Both the position numbers and the translations under genes were made by a program. This document shows, piece by piece, positions 6,960 through 13,355 of a stretch of DNA of 15,432 bases. The notes beneath the pieces are model-generated. The model was given only the letters and a program-made list of their open reading frames with translations, was not told the DNA's origin and searched no databases. How positions within the stretch are numbered: position 1 is the first letter of the stretch; every line of letters begins with the position of its first letter. Source of the DNA: Aeromicrobium sp. (GTDB taxonomy: Bacteria > Actinomycetota > Actinomycetes > Propionibacteriales > Nocardioidaceae); assembly GCA_023254755.1 (NCBI GenBank), contig JALRKU010000471.1, forward strand, positions 1 to 15,432, given 5' to 3'.

Positions 6960-8390
6960 ATGGTGCCGACCACTCGCCGTCGCGACTGGCAGCGCCGCTA
7001 CAGCCGGTTCCTCGTGCTGTCGGACACGGTCGTCCTGGCGTGGGTCTTCCTGACCGCCCACGTGGCGTGGGCCGTCGGATCCGGCGACGAGCTCGACCCC
7101 GGCGTCTCGCCGTACTCGACGGGGCCGATCAGCATCTCGCTGTTCCTCCTGGTCCTGTGGCTCGCCGCGCTGGCGATGGCCGGCACGCGCGAGTCCATCG
7201 TCCTCGGCACGGGGCCGGAGGAGTACAAGCGCATCATCACGTCCACGCTGATGTGGTTCGCGATCCTCGCGTTCTGCGGCTACATGGTCCAGATCCAGCT
7301 GCCCCGGGCCTACGTCGGCATCTCGGTGGCGTTCGGGCTGGCGCTCCTGATCCTCAGCCGGTGGTCGTGGCGACAGTGGCTGGTGATGAAGCGTCAGGGC
7401 GGCGCGATGACCAGCCGGACCCTGGTCGTCGGCACGCAGGGTGCCGTCGAGCGCGTGATCGCCAGCGTGGGCAGCTTCACGCACTTCGGCTACCGTCTCG
7501 TCGGCGTGTGCATCCCGGGAGGTACCAGCGGTTCGGTCGCCGGTCTGCCTGTGCTGGGCGACCTCGACGACGTCGTGCGGCTCGTCGAGCGAGGTGCGGC
7601 CGACGCCGTCCTGGTCACGTCGACCGACGCGACGCACGCCGACATGGTCCGCCAGCTCGGCTGGTCCCTCGAGCCCTTCGACGTCGAGATCATCGTGGCG
7701 CCCTCGCTCGCCAACATCGCAGGCCCCCGCGTGAACGTCCGACCGGTCGCCGGTCTGCCCCTGCTGCACGTCGAGCAGCCGGCGTACCGAGGCACGTCGC
7801 GCTGGGCCAAGGCGATGCTCGACCGCTGCGGCGGCCTGGCGCTCCTGATCGCCTTCTCGCCGATCTTCGTGGTCACGTCCCTCGCGATCAAGATCACGAG
7901 CCCCGGACCGGTGTTCTTCCGCCAGGAGCGCGTCGGCAAGGACGGCCGCTCGTTCGGCATGATCAAGTTCCGCTCCATGGTCGTCGGCGCCGAGTCGCTG
8001 CTGGCCGAGCTGGAGGCCGACACCGGCAACGCGGTGATGTTCAAGATGCGCGACGACCCACGCATCACGCGGGTCGGCAAGCTGATCCGGCGCACCTCGA
8101 TCGACGAGCTGCCCCAGCTGCTCAACGTGCTGAAGGGTGACATGAGTCTCGTGGGTCCCCGGCCGCCACTGGTCTCGGAGGTCTCCGGCTACGCCGCCGA
8201 CGCGCGTCGCCGCCTCTTGGTTCGCCCTGGCATGACGGGCCCGTGGCAGATCTCGGGCCGCTCGAACCTGGACTGGGAGGAGACGGTCCGGCTCGACCTG
8301 TACTACGTGGAGAACTGGTCGATCATCGGCGACCTGCTCATCCTGTGGAAGACTCTCCGTGCCGTGGTGTCGTCCGAGGGAGCGTACTGA
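6960..8390 (+). CDS. Polyprenyl glycosylphosphotransferase starting exopolysaccharide synthesis
   Basis: This 476-aa protein (from the ATG at 6960) has four N-terminal transmembrane helices (about residues 18-37, 57-74, 94-109, 118-134). A nucleotide-binding-like central domain follows (TLVVGTQG near 153). Then comes a fifth membrane segment (about 290-310) and the C-terminal bacterial sugar-transferase domain (SPGPVFFRQERVGKDG, KFRSM, DELPQLLNVLKGDMSLVGPRPP, RPGMTGPWQISGRS). The family transfers a sugar-1-phosphate from a UDP-sugar to undecaprenyl phosphate at the inner membrane face, the first step of repeat-unit assembly. The start is uncertain: a GTG at 6906 lacks a Shine-Dalgarno, while GGAG at 6953-6956 suits the ATG at 6960 or, with better spacing, the GTG at 6963. 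The stop at 8388-8390 abuts the manA start with no gap, indicating co-translation. The sugar substrate cannot be told from the sequence. Confidence 0.9.
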   Translation: MVPTTRRRDWQRRYSRFLVLSDTVVLAWVFLTAHVAWAVGSGDELDPGVSPYSTGPISISLFLLVLWLAALAMAGTRESIVLGTGPEEYKRIITSTLMWFAILAFCGYMVQIQLPRAYVGISVAFGLALLILSRWSWRQWLVMKRQGGAMTSRTLVVGTQGAVERVIASVGSFTHFGYRLVGVCIPGGTSGSVAGLPVLGDLDDVVRLVERGAADAVLVTSTDATHADMVRQLGWSLEPFDVEIIVAPSLANIAGPRVNVRPVAGLPLLHVEQPAYRGTSRWAKAMLDRCGGLALLIAFSPIFVVTSLAIKITSPGPVFFRQERVGKDGRSFGMIKFRSMVVGAESLLAELEADTGNAVMFKMRDDPRITRVGKLIRRTSIDELPQLLNVLKGDMSLVGPRPPLVSEVSGYAADARRRLLVRPGMTGPWQISGRSNLDWEETVRLDLYYVENWSIIGDLLILWKTLRAVVSSEGAY

Positions 8391-9575
8391 GTGCACCGTC
8401 TGCGCAACCCGCGTCAGGGCTACGACTGGGGGTCTGCCAGCGACATCCCGCGCTTCACCGGCCAGTCACCCGACGGGCGACCGGTGGCCGAGGAGTGGAT
8501 GGGCACCCATCCGCTCGGTGAGTCCGTCGTCGTGGGGCGCGACGGCGACGAGACGCCGCTGTCCGAGCTGACCGGCTCCCTGCCGTTCATGATGAAGCTG
8601 CTGGCCGCGGGCCGACCGCTGTCGGTCCAGGTGCACCCCAGCAGCGAGATCGCCGAGGCCGGCTACGCCGCCGACGAGGCGGCCGGCATCCCGCTCGACG
8701 ACCCGCGGCGGACGTACAAGGACCCGCACCACAAGCCCGAGATGGTCTACGCCCTCACGACGTTCGACACCCTCGTCGGGTTCCGACCCACGGCCGAGAT
8801 CCTGCGGGTGCTGCACGGCCTCGACCTGCCGCTCACGCGGCGGCTCGCCGACGACCTGTCGGCCGATCCCGGCTTCGCGGGCATCGTGCGTCTCGTCGAG
8901 GACGTGCTCACCGAGGGCGTCCCGGTCGAGGAGATCCACGCCCTGGTGGCCCGCTGCGCGCGGCTCGTCGACGAGAACATCGACATCAAGCGCGCCTACA
9001 CCACCGTCGTCGACATCGCCGACCACCACCCCGACGACGTCGGCCTGGTCGTCTCGCTGCTGCTGAACCGGCTGACGCTGCAGCCGGGCGAGGCGGCGTT
9101 CCTCGCCGACGGCATCATCCACGCCCATCTGCGCGGGCTGTGCGTCGAGGTGATGGCGTCGAGCGACAACGTGCTCCGTGGCGGGCTCACCACCAAGTTC
9201 GTGAACCCGCCCGAGCTGGTCAGGTGCCTCGACGCGGGCATGTCGCGCCTCGCCCGGGTCACCCCCACGCTGCTGGGCCTGTCGACCGAGGTGTTCGCCC
9301 CCGACGTCGACGAGTTCGCGCTCGCCGTCGCCCAGTGCTCCACGGGCGAGACGTCCGGGACCGAGCTGCCCGGGAGCGGTCATCGCATCCTGGTCTGCAC
9401 CGGCGGGGAGATCACGCTGCGCAACGACGCCGGCGAGGACGTCGTGCTCAAGCGCGGCCAGTCGGTCTACGCCGGCCCCGACGACGGAGCGCTGCGCCTG
9501 CACGGTCTGGGCGAGGTCGCGCAGGCGTTCCTGCCGGTCGGCGCCGAGCAGGGCCGCCTCGTCGACCTGGTCTGA
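8391..9575 (+). CDS. manA: Mannose-6-phosphate isomerase, class I
   Basis: This 394-aa enzyme interconverts fructose-6-phosphate and mannose-6-phosphate and supplies mannose for GDP-mannose. The zinc site is visible: Gln80 and His82 in SVQVHPS, Glu117 in HHKPEM, and His244 in GIIHAHLRG. The N-terminal NPRQGYDWGS corresponds to the family's NxxxxYxWGS start. The GTG at 8391 follows the glycosyltransferase stop directly (TGAGTG), so translation is likely coupled. Its 3' end is three bases from the 3' end of the convergent manC. Together with ManC it supports a mannose-containing exopolysaccharide or mannosylated lipids. A phosphomannomutase is required between them but is not in the window. Confidence 0.93.
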   Translation: MHRLRNPRQGYDWGSASDIPRFTGQSPDGRPVAEEWMGTHPLGESVVVGRDGDETPLSELTGSLPFMMKLLAAGRPLSVQVHPSSEIAEAGYAADEAAGIPLDDPRRTYKDPHHKPEMVYALTTFDTLVGFRPTAEILRVLHGLDLPLTRRLADDLSADPGFAGIVRLVEDVLTEGVPVEEIHALVARCARLVDENIDIKRAYTTVVDIADHHPDDVGLVVSLLLNRLTLQPGEAAFLADGIIHAHLRGLCVEVMASSDNVLRGGLTTKFVNPPELVRCLDAGMSRLARVTPTLLGLSTEVFAPDVDEFALAVAQCSTGETSGTELPGSGHRILVCTGGEITLRNDAGEDVVLKRGQSVYAGPDDGALRLHGLGEVAQAFLPVGAEQGRLVDLV

Positions 9576-9578
9576 GCG

Positions 9579-10634
9579 TCACACCAGGTCGGTGCGGCCC
9601 AGGCTGCGCAGCGTCTTGGGCAGCTCGCCGACGCGCTGGGAAAGGGCCCGCGTGGTGACGAGCACGGCGTCGGGTGTGCGGACCACGACGACGTCGTCGA
9701 GTCCCAGGACCGCGACGAGGGTGTCGTCGGTGCTGACGGCGAGACCGGACGCGTCGACGAACAGCGTGCCCGGGTCGGAGCCGCGCAGCTCGGCGAGAGC
9801 CGCGAAGTCGCCGACGTCGTCCCACCCGAAGGTGGCGGGCACGACCGCCATGCCTCCCTCGAGCGACACCGGTTCGGCGACCGCGTGGTCGATCGCGATG
9901 CTGGTGAGGGTCGGCCACGTGGCGTCGAGGGTGGCCGGATCGGTGGCGATCCGGGCGAGCCCCGCATGGAGCGTGGGCTGCAGGCGCTCGAGGTGCTGCA
10001 GCAGGACGTCGGCCTTGACCACGAACATGCCGGCGTTCCAGGTGTAGGCGCCCGAGGCCAGGTACTCCTCGGCGGTCTGCGCGTCGGGCTTCTCGACGAA
10101 CGCCTCCATGGCCAGGGCCGTCGACGCGCCCGGGACGTCCAGCGCGGCGCCGGCACGGATGTAGCCGAACGCGGTGGAGGGCTCGGTCGGCGTGACGCCG
10201 ATCGTGGTGACGAGTCCGGTGCGGGCCGTCGCGACCGCCTCGGCGATCGCCGCGCCGAACGCGGTCTCGTCGGAGATGACGTGGTCGGCCGCGAACGAGC
10301 CGATCACGGCCTCGGGATCGCGCGAGCGCACGACCGCCGCGGCCCAGCCGATCGCCGGCATCGAGTTGCGCGGCGACGGCTCGACGAGCACGTCGACGAG
10401 GTCGGGCAGCTGCTCGCGGATGGCCTCGGCGTGGGGGGCCCCGGTCACGACGTGGATGCGCTCGGCGGGCACCAGGGCGTGCAGGCGGTCCCACGTCTGC
10501 TGGATCAGGGTGCGCCCCGATCCGTCGAGGTCGAGCAGGAACTTGGGGCGCGCCGCCCGCGACAACGGCCAGAGCCGCGTGCCGGCGCCTCCGGCGGGGA
10601 TCACGGCGTGGAAGTCGTCGAGTGCGCTGCTCAC
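9579..10634 (-). CDS. manC: Mannose-1-phosphate guanylyltransferase (GDP-mannose synthesis)
   Basis: This 351-aa protein has the nucleotidyltransferase signature GGAGTRLWPLSR with PKFLLDL near the N-terminus, then EPSPRNSMPAIGWAA, FVEKPD, YTWNAGMFV and FGWDDVGDF, all typical of the GMP-type family. It makes GDP-mannose from GTP and mannose-1-phosphate in the cytoplasm. There is no fused phosphomannose isomerase domain, since manA is a separate neighbour. The frame is open far upstream, but GTG 10634 is chosen because the conserved start FHAVIPAGGAGTR follows and a TACAGT box ends six bases before it. It converges with manA and is divergent from the asparaginase gene. Confidence 0.92.
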   Translation of the reverse strand: MSSALDDFHAVIPAGGAGTRLWPLSRAARPKFLLDLDGSGRTLIQQTWDRLHALVPAERIHVVTGAPHAEAIREQLPDLVDVLVEPSPRNSMPAIGWAAAVVRSRDPEAVIGSFAADHVISDETAFGAAIAEAVATARTGLVTTIGVTPTEPSTAFGYIRAGAALDVPGASTALAMEAFVEKPDAQTAEEYLASGAYTWNAGMFVVKADVLLQHLERLQPTLHAGLARIATDPATLDATWPTLTSIAIDHAVAEPVSLEGGMAVVPATFGWDDVGDFAALAELRGSDPGTLFVDASGLAVSTDDTLVAVLGLDDVVVVRTPDAVLVTTRALSQRVGELPKTLRSLGRTDLV

Positions 10635-10640
10635 GCGGTC

Positions 10641-10646
10641 ACTGTA
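10641..10646 (-). promoter_or_regulatory. -10 box of manC, leaderless arrangement
   Basis: TACAGT on the minus strand lies six bases upstream of the GTG start codon at 10634. This places the transcription start at the start codon and explains the absence of a Shine-Dalgarno. manC thus appears to have its own promoter, separate from the glycosyltransferase-manA unit. Confidence 0.6.
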
Positions 10647-10713
10647 ACGAGGCTCCCAGGCGCCGTCCCGGCCTGTGACGGAACCGACGCGACGCCCGTG
10701 GGAGGCTGAGGAC

Positions 10714-11637
10714 ATGCAGGTCGTCGCCGAGGTGGTCCGGTCCGGATTCGTCGAGAGCCGGCACCGCGGCACCCTGGTCCGCGTCGACGCCGACGACCGG
10801 ATCGTCTGGTCGATCGGCGACCCCGACCTCGCCGTGTTCCCGCGGTCGGTCAACAAGCCGCTGCAGGCGCTCGGCATGCTCCGCGCCGGGCTGCCGCTCG
10901 ACGGGCCGCTGCTCGCGCTGGCGATGGCGAGCCACGCGGGAGAACCGGTCCATCTCGAGGGCGTCGACGAGATCCTGGCCCGGGCGGGGCTCGACCGCTC
11001 GGCGCTGCAGACGCCGGCGTCGTACCCGCTCGACCCCAAGGAGCACGCCGCGCTGCTGCGTCGAGGCGGCGAGCGCGAGCCCGCGCTGATGGACTGCTCG
11101 GGCAAGCACGCCGCGATGCTGCTGACCTGCGTCACGCGGGGATGGTCGACCGACGACTACCTCGCGGGGGACCACCCCCTGCAGCGCGCGATCGGCGTGA
11201 CCTTCGCCGAGCTCACCGGCCAGGACGCCGACCCGGTCGGCGTCGACGGCTGTGGTGCGCCGCTGCTGGGCACGAGCCTGACGCGCCTCGCGACCGCGAT
11301 CGCCCGCATCGCCCGGGGCGACGCGGGCGAGGAGTCACGGCGTCTCGCCGACGCCTGGCTGGACCACCCGGAGCTGGTCAGCGGCATCCGCCGCCCCGAG
11401 CACGCGCTGATGCGGGCCGTGCCCGGGGTGCGCGCGAAGTGGGGCGCCGAGAGCGTGTACGTGGCGGCGCTGCCCGACGGAGGAGCGGTCGCGGTGAAGA
11501 TCGAGGACGGCGGCGAACGTGCCGTCTACGTCGTGATGAACCGGGCGCTCGAGCTCGCCGGCCTCGCACCGGGGATCGATGCTCCTGTGGTGCTGGGCGG
11601 CGGGGGGCCGGTCGGCCAGACCCGTCCGACGTTCTGA
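10714..11637 (+). CDS. L-asparaginase II, zinc-dependent (ReAV-type)
   Basis: This 307-aa protein belongs to the asparaginase II family typified by Rhizobium etli ReAV, unrelated to the classical EcAII fold. The expected residues are present: Ser45 and Lys48 in RSVNKP, Ser73 in ASHAGE, and the metal-site residues Cys128 and Lys131 in DCSGKH and Cys179 in DGCGAP. It hydrolyses asparagine to aspartate and ammonia, probably in the cytoplasm since no signal peptide is seen. The ATG at 10714 is chosen over an in-frame upstream GTG at 10675 because GGAGG at 10701-10705 is well spaced. It is divergent from manC and followed by a 96-base gap before the XRE regulator. No link to glycan synthesis is apparent. 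Confidence 0.9.
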   Translation: MQVVAEVVRSGFVESRHRGTLVRVDADDRIVWSIGDPDLAVFPRSVNKPLQALGMLRAGLPLDGPLLALAMASHAGEPVHLEGVDEILARAGLDRSALQTPASYPLDPKEHAALLRRGGEREPALMDCSGKHAAMLLTCVTRGWSTDDYLAGDHPLQRAIGVTFAELTGQDADPVGVDGCGAPLLGTSLTRLATAIARIARGDAGEESRRLADAWLDHPELVSGIRRPEHALMRAVPGVRAKWGAESVYVAALPDGGAVAVKIEDGGERAVYVVMNRALELAGLAPGIDAPVVLGGGGPVGQTRPTF

Positions 11638-11683
11638 CGCGACCTGACAAGGTGCGCGGTTTGTCCGGTTTTGTGACCCATCT

Positions 11684-11722
11684 CGCAAGCCGATCTGCTT
11701 GCGTTTGCTAACTATTGCAAGC
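11684..11722. promoter_or_regulatory. Palindromic operator candidate upstream of the XRE regulator
   Basis: The arms CGCAAGC (11684-11690) and GCTTGCG (11697-11703) form a 20-bp palindrome centred on GATC with a single mismatched pair. A third half-site, GCAAGC, follows at 11717-11722 after the AT-rich GCTAACTATT. All lie within 50 bases of the regulator's start at 11734, in an otherwise GC-rich region. An autoregulatory site for the HTH protein is inferred. No exact -10 box was assigned here. Confidence 0.55.
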
Positions 11723-11733
11723 ACGATGGAGAC

Positions 11734-12141
11734 ATGGCCAAGCCGATCAAGGAGCGCGTCGAGGGACTCGGCGAGTACCTGCGCGATCAGCGTGGCCAGG
11801 CCCAGATGTCCCTGCGCCAGCTGGCCGAGCTCGCGGATGTGTCCAATCCGTACCTCAGCCAGATCGAGCGAGGGCTTCGCCGTCCGTCGGCGGAGGTGCT
11901 GCAGCAGATCGCCACGGCGCTGCGCATCTCGGCCGAGTCGCTCTACGTCCGCGCCGGCATCCTCGATGCCGACGAGTCGGGAGCCCGGATGGTCGAGGAC
12001 GCCATCGCACTCGATGCGCGTCTGACCGAGCGGCAGAAGTCCGCTCTGCTCGACATCTATCGGTCGTTCGTCGGCGAGGACGACGCGACCGACGCCGAGC
12101 TGGCCGCCACCGTCACCACAGCACATCAGGAGGAAGCATGA
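11734..12141 (+). CDS. XRE-family HTH transcriptional regulator (Rv0474-like)
   Basis: This 135-aa protein has an XRE/Cro-type helix-turn-helix at about residues 25-63 (SLRQLAELADVSNPYLSQIE then RPSAEVLQQIATAL). A helical C-terminal part follows (LDARLTERQKSALLDIYRSFV). It binds DNA, and the palindromes just upstream suggest autoregulation. Gene order (this regulator, an HbhA-like protein, a DUF2516 membrane protein) matches M. tuberculosis Rv0474-Rv0475-Rv0476. Its stop overlaps the next ATG (ATGA), so the two genes are coupled. The ATG at 11734 begins the conserved product. An ATG at 11726 is in a different frame and is not used. Confidence 0.9.
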   Translation: MAKPIKERVEGLGEYLRDQRGQAQMSLRQLAELADVSNPYLSQIERGLRRPSAEVLQQIATALRISAESLYVRAGILDADESGARMVEDAIALDARLTERQKSALLDIYRSFVGEDDATDAELAATVTTAHQEEA

Positions 12142-12608
12142 CCATCACCGACACCATCAAGTCGCTGCCCGAGACGATCAAGAAGATCGACGTCGCCGAC
12201 CTGCAGAAGCAGGCCACCGACTTCGCCACCGAGACCGTCGCGACCGCGCGCAGCACCGCCAAGTCCACCTACGCCGACGTCACCAAGCGCGGCGAGGAGC
12301 TCGTCACCAAGGCCAAGGGCCTGTCGGTCGACGACCTGAAGAAGACCGTCGCGTCGCTGCGCTCCAAGGCCGAGGACGGCGTCGAGGACATCACCAAGCA
12401 GGCCAAGGGCTTCGCCGACGACGCGCAGAAGAAGGCCGAGTCGCTCGTCGACGACGCCAAGGAGACCGTCGCCAAGGTGACCGGCAAGCCGGCCCCGGCC
12501 GCGAAGAAGGCCCCCGCCAAGAAGGCTCCGGCCAAGAAGGCTCCGGCTGCCAAGAAGGCCCCGGCCAAGAAGGCTCCCGCGAAGAAGGCGCCGGCCAAGA
12601 AGGCCTGA
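12138..12608 (+). CDS. hbhA: Heparin-binding haemagglutinin (HbhA)-like protein
   Basis: This 156-aa protein has two parts. Residues 1 to about 118 form a charged, alanine-rich helix likely to be a coiled coil (DLQKQATDFATETVATARST; later repeats of KAK..DDAKK). From about 119 the tail is a Lys/Ala/Pro repeat (PAKKA units) ending AKKA. Mycobacterial HbhA has this exact layout, where the lysine-rich tail binds heparan sulfate and is methylated. In a likely non-pathogen the tail may instead bind nucleic acid, teichoic-type polymers or membranes, as histone-like tails do. There is no signal peptide, as in mycobacterial HbhA. AGGAGGAA just before the ATG is the strongest Shine-Dalgarno in the window, and with the ATGA overlap it implies high expression relative to the regulator. 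A strong terminator follows. Confidence 0.88.
   Translation: MTITDTIKSLPETIKKIDVADLQKQATDFATETVATARSTAKSTYADVTKRGEELVTKAKGLSVDDLKKTVASLRSKAEDGVEDITKQAKGFADDAQKKAESLVDDAKETVAKVTGKPAPAAKKAPAKKAPAKKAPAAKKAPAKKAPAKKAPAKKA
12507..12605 (+). repeat. Lys/Ala/Pro codon repeat in the hbhA tail
   Basis: Imperfect 15-base units (GCC CCG GCC AAG AAG and synonyms) encode repeated APAKK. Third positions vary between units, so the repeat is held at the protein level. Unit number is likely to differ between strains. Confidence 0.8.
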
Positions 12609-12622
12609 CCTGCGTCGCACCC

Positions 12623-12666
12623 AGGGCGTAGCGGGGAGGAGTGATCCTCCCCGCTACGCTCTTTTT
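12623..12666 (+). terminator. Rho-independent terminator after hbhA
   Basis: A perfect 15-bp stem (12626-12640 with 12645-12659) has a GTGA loop. It extends by a G.U, a G-C and an A-U pair (12623-12625 with 12660-12662) and is followed by TTTT to 12666. This is a textbook intrinsic terminator, 15-18 bases past the hbhA stop. Its 3' arm also contains TACGCT, the likely -10 of the next gene. Confidence 0.85.
12655..12660 (+). promoter_or_regulatory. -10 box of the DUF2516 gene inside the terminator 3' arm
   Basis: TACGCT fits TAnnnT and ends seven bases before the GTG at 12668, so the transcript should start at the start codon. The box coincides with the closing arm of the hbhA terminator. Confidence 0.5.
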
Positions 12667-12667
12667 C

Positions 12668-12940
12668 GTGCTCGACTTCGCCGGGATCCAGGGCAACCTG
12701 CTGCTCGTCCTGTGGGGCGTGCTGCTCATCGTCAAGGGCTTCGCGCTCTTCGACGCCGTGGTTCGCCCGGCCGGCCAGTTCGCGGTGCACGACACGCTGC
12801 CCAAGAACGCCTGGCTGATCATCCTGGTCCTCGCGTTCGCAGCCCACCTGCTCTTCCCGTCGCCACTCGGCATCCTCGGACTGGTCGGCACCGTCGCGGC
12901 GCTCGTCTACCTCGCCCAGCTCCGCGGCTCCTCGTACTAG
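12668..12940 (+). CDS. DUF2516 family small membrane protein
   Basis: The product is a 90-aa membrane protein with two to three hydrophobic segments (about residues 10-27, 44-60 and 64-82 from this start). It contains FALFDAVVRPAGQF and NAWLIILVLA, typical of DUF2516. The function of the family is unknown. Position after an HbhA-like gene matches M. tuberculosis Rv0476 (87 aa). The frame opens earlier with a GTG at 12641, but that codon is the loop of the hbhA terminator hairpin and would add a non-conserved ILPATLFF stretch. GTG 12668 is therefore preferred, giving a length close to Rv0476. There is no Shine-Dalgarno, consistent with a leaderless message. Confidence 0.8.
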   Translation: MLDFAGIQGNLLLVLWGVLLIVKGFALFDAVVRPAGQFAVHDTLPKNAWLIILVLAFAAHLLFPSPLGILGLVGTVAALVYLAQLRGSSY

Positions 12941-12980
12941 TCGGGCCGGGCACCGTCCGCCCGGCTCGCGGCTCGCGATT

Positions 12981-13271
12981 TCAGGAGCGAGGGCGGGACG
13001 GGTGGAGCCACCGGGTGGCGATGAGCCGCAGGTCGGCGGCGTCACGGGCGGGATCGACGGCCGCATCGCGCTCGCGCAGGCCGCGGTGGGCCAGGGCGAG
13101 TCCCACGAGCCAGCGAGCCACGTCGGGGGCGTGCAGCTCGCGGTCGACGCTGCGATCGAGCATCGACGCCTCGACGAGCGGCTGCAGGACCGCCTCCGCC
13201 TCGGCCGGGATCGGCTCGGACGCCGCAGCGTAGCGATCCAGCGTCGCGATCAGCTCGTCCCACGGGGTCAT
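12981..13271 (-). CDS. Hypothetical 96-aa soluble protein
   Basis: This small acidic-to-neutral, mostly helical protein starts MTPWDELIATLDRYAAASEP and ends HPSRPRS. No family is recognised and no signal peptide, membrane helix or cysteine is visible. The ATG at 13271 has a TAGCCT -10 box six bases upstream on the same strand, which supports it as a real leaderless gene rather than a shadow frame. It is divergent from the AlkB-like gene, whose promoter is about 60 bases away. The LexA box in that gap lies 37-65 bases from this start, so shared SOS control is possible but less certain than for the AlkB-like gene. Confidence 0.65.
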   Translation of the reverse strand: MTPWDELIATLDRYAAASEPIPAEAEAVLQPLVEASMLDRSVDRELHAPDVARWLVGLALAHRGLRERDAAVDPARDAADLRLIATRWLHPSRPRS

Positions 13272-13277
13272 GGGTCC

Positions 13278-13283
13278 AGGCTA
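13278..13283 (-). promoter_or_regulatory. -10 box of the 96-aa gene, leaderless arrangement
   Basis: TAGCCT on the minus strand, with six bases (13272-13277) to the ATG, predicts transcription from the start codon. Confidence 0.5.
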
Positions 13284-13320
13284 GGGGGCGGGGTGGGCCG
13301 CGACGCGAGCACGGTGCCAC

Positions 13321-13336
13321 TAGAACATCTGTTCGA
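13321..13336. promoter_or_regulatory. LexA/SOS box upstream of the AlkB-like gene
   Basis: TAGAACATCTGTTCGA matches the actinobacterial LexA consensus TCGAAC-N4-GTTCGA at 11 of 12 defined positions. Its first six bases occupy the -35 position, exactly 17 bases upstream of the TAGGCT -10 at 13344. Bound LexA would cover the core promoter and repress the AlkB-like gene until DNA damage. Confidence 0.75.
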
Positions 13337-13343
13337 TCCGACC

Positions 13344-13349
13344 TAGGCT
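13344..13349 (+). promoter_or_regulatory. -10 box of the AlkB-like gene, leaderless arrangement
   Basis: TAGGCT ends six bases before the GTG at 13356, so the transcript should begin at the start codon. GGAGG lies in the gap but too close to act as a normal Shine-Dalgarno. The LexA box overlaps the -35 and spacer. Confidence 0.6.
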
Positions 13350-13355
13350 GGAGGC

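Noticed and set aside
6873..8396. A 507-aa open frame on the minus strand
   Set aside because: It is a high-GC shadow of the glycosyltransferase gene: His/Arg/Asp-rich, no domain, no start signal, and fully antisense to a recognised family.
10635..11135. Extension of the manC frame upstream to 11135
   Set aside because: It is antisense to the asparaginase gene, whose active-site residues are all intact. The nucleotidyltransferase motif begins just after the GTG at 10634.
12507..12605. Tandem repeat resembling a CRISPR or minisatellite
   Set aside because: Units are in frame and encode the PAKKA tail of the HbhA-like protein with synonymous variation. There are no spacers.
12641..12667. Upstream GTG start for the DUF2516 protein
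   Set aside because: The codon is the loop of a perfect terminator stem and would add a non-conserved peptide. The GTG at 12668 gives the family length and sits correctly behind a -10 box.
13002..13346. Plus-strand open frame opposite the 96-aa gene
   Set aside because: It would run through the LexA box and the divergent promoter region and lacks a ribosome-binding site, whereas the minus-strand frame has a well-placed -10 box.
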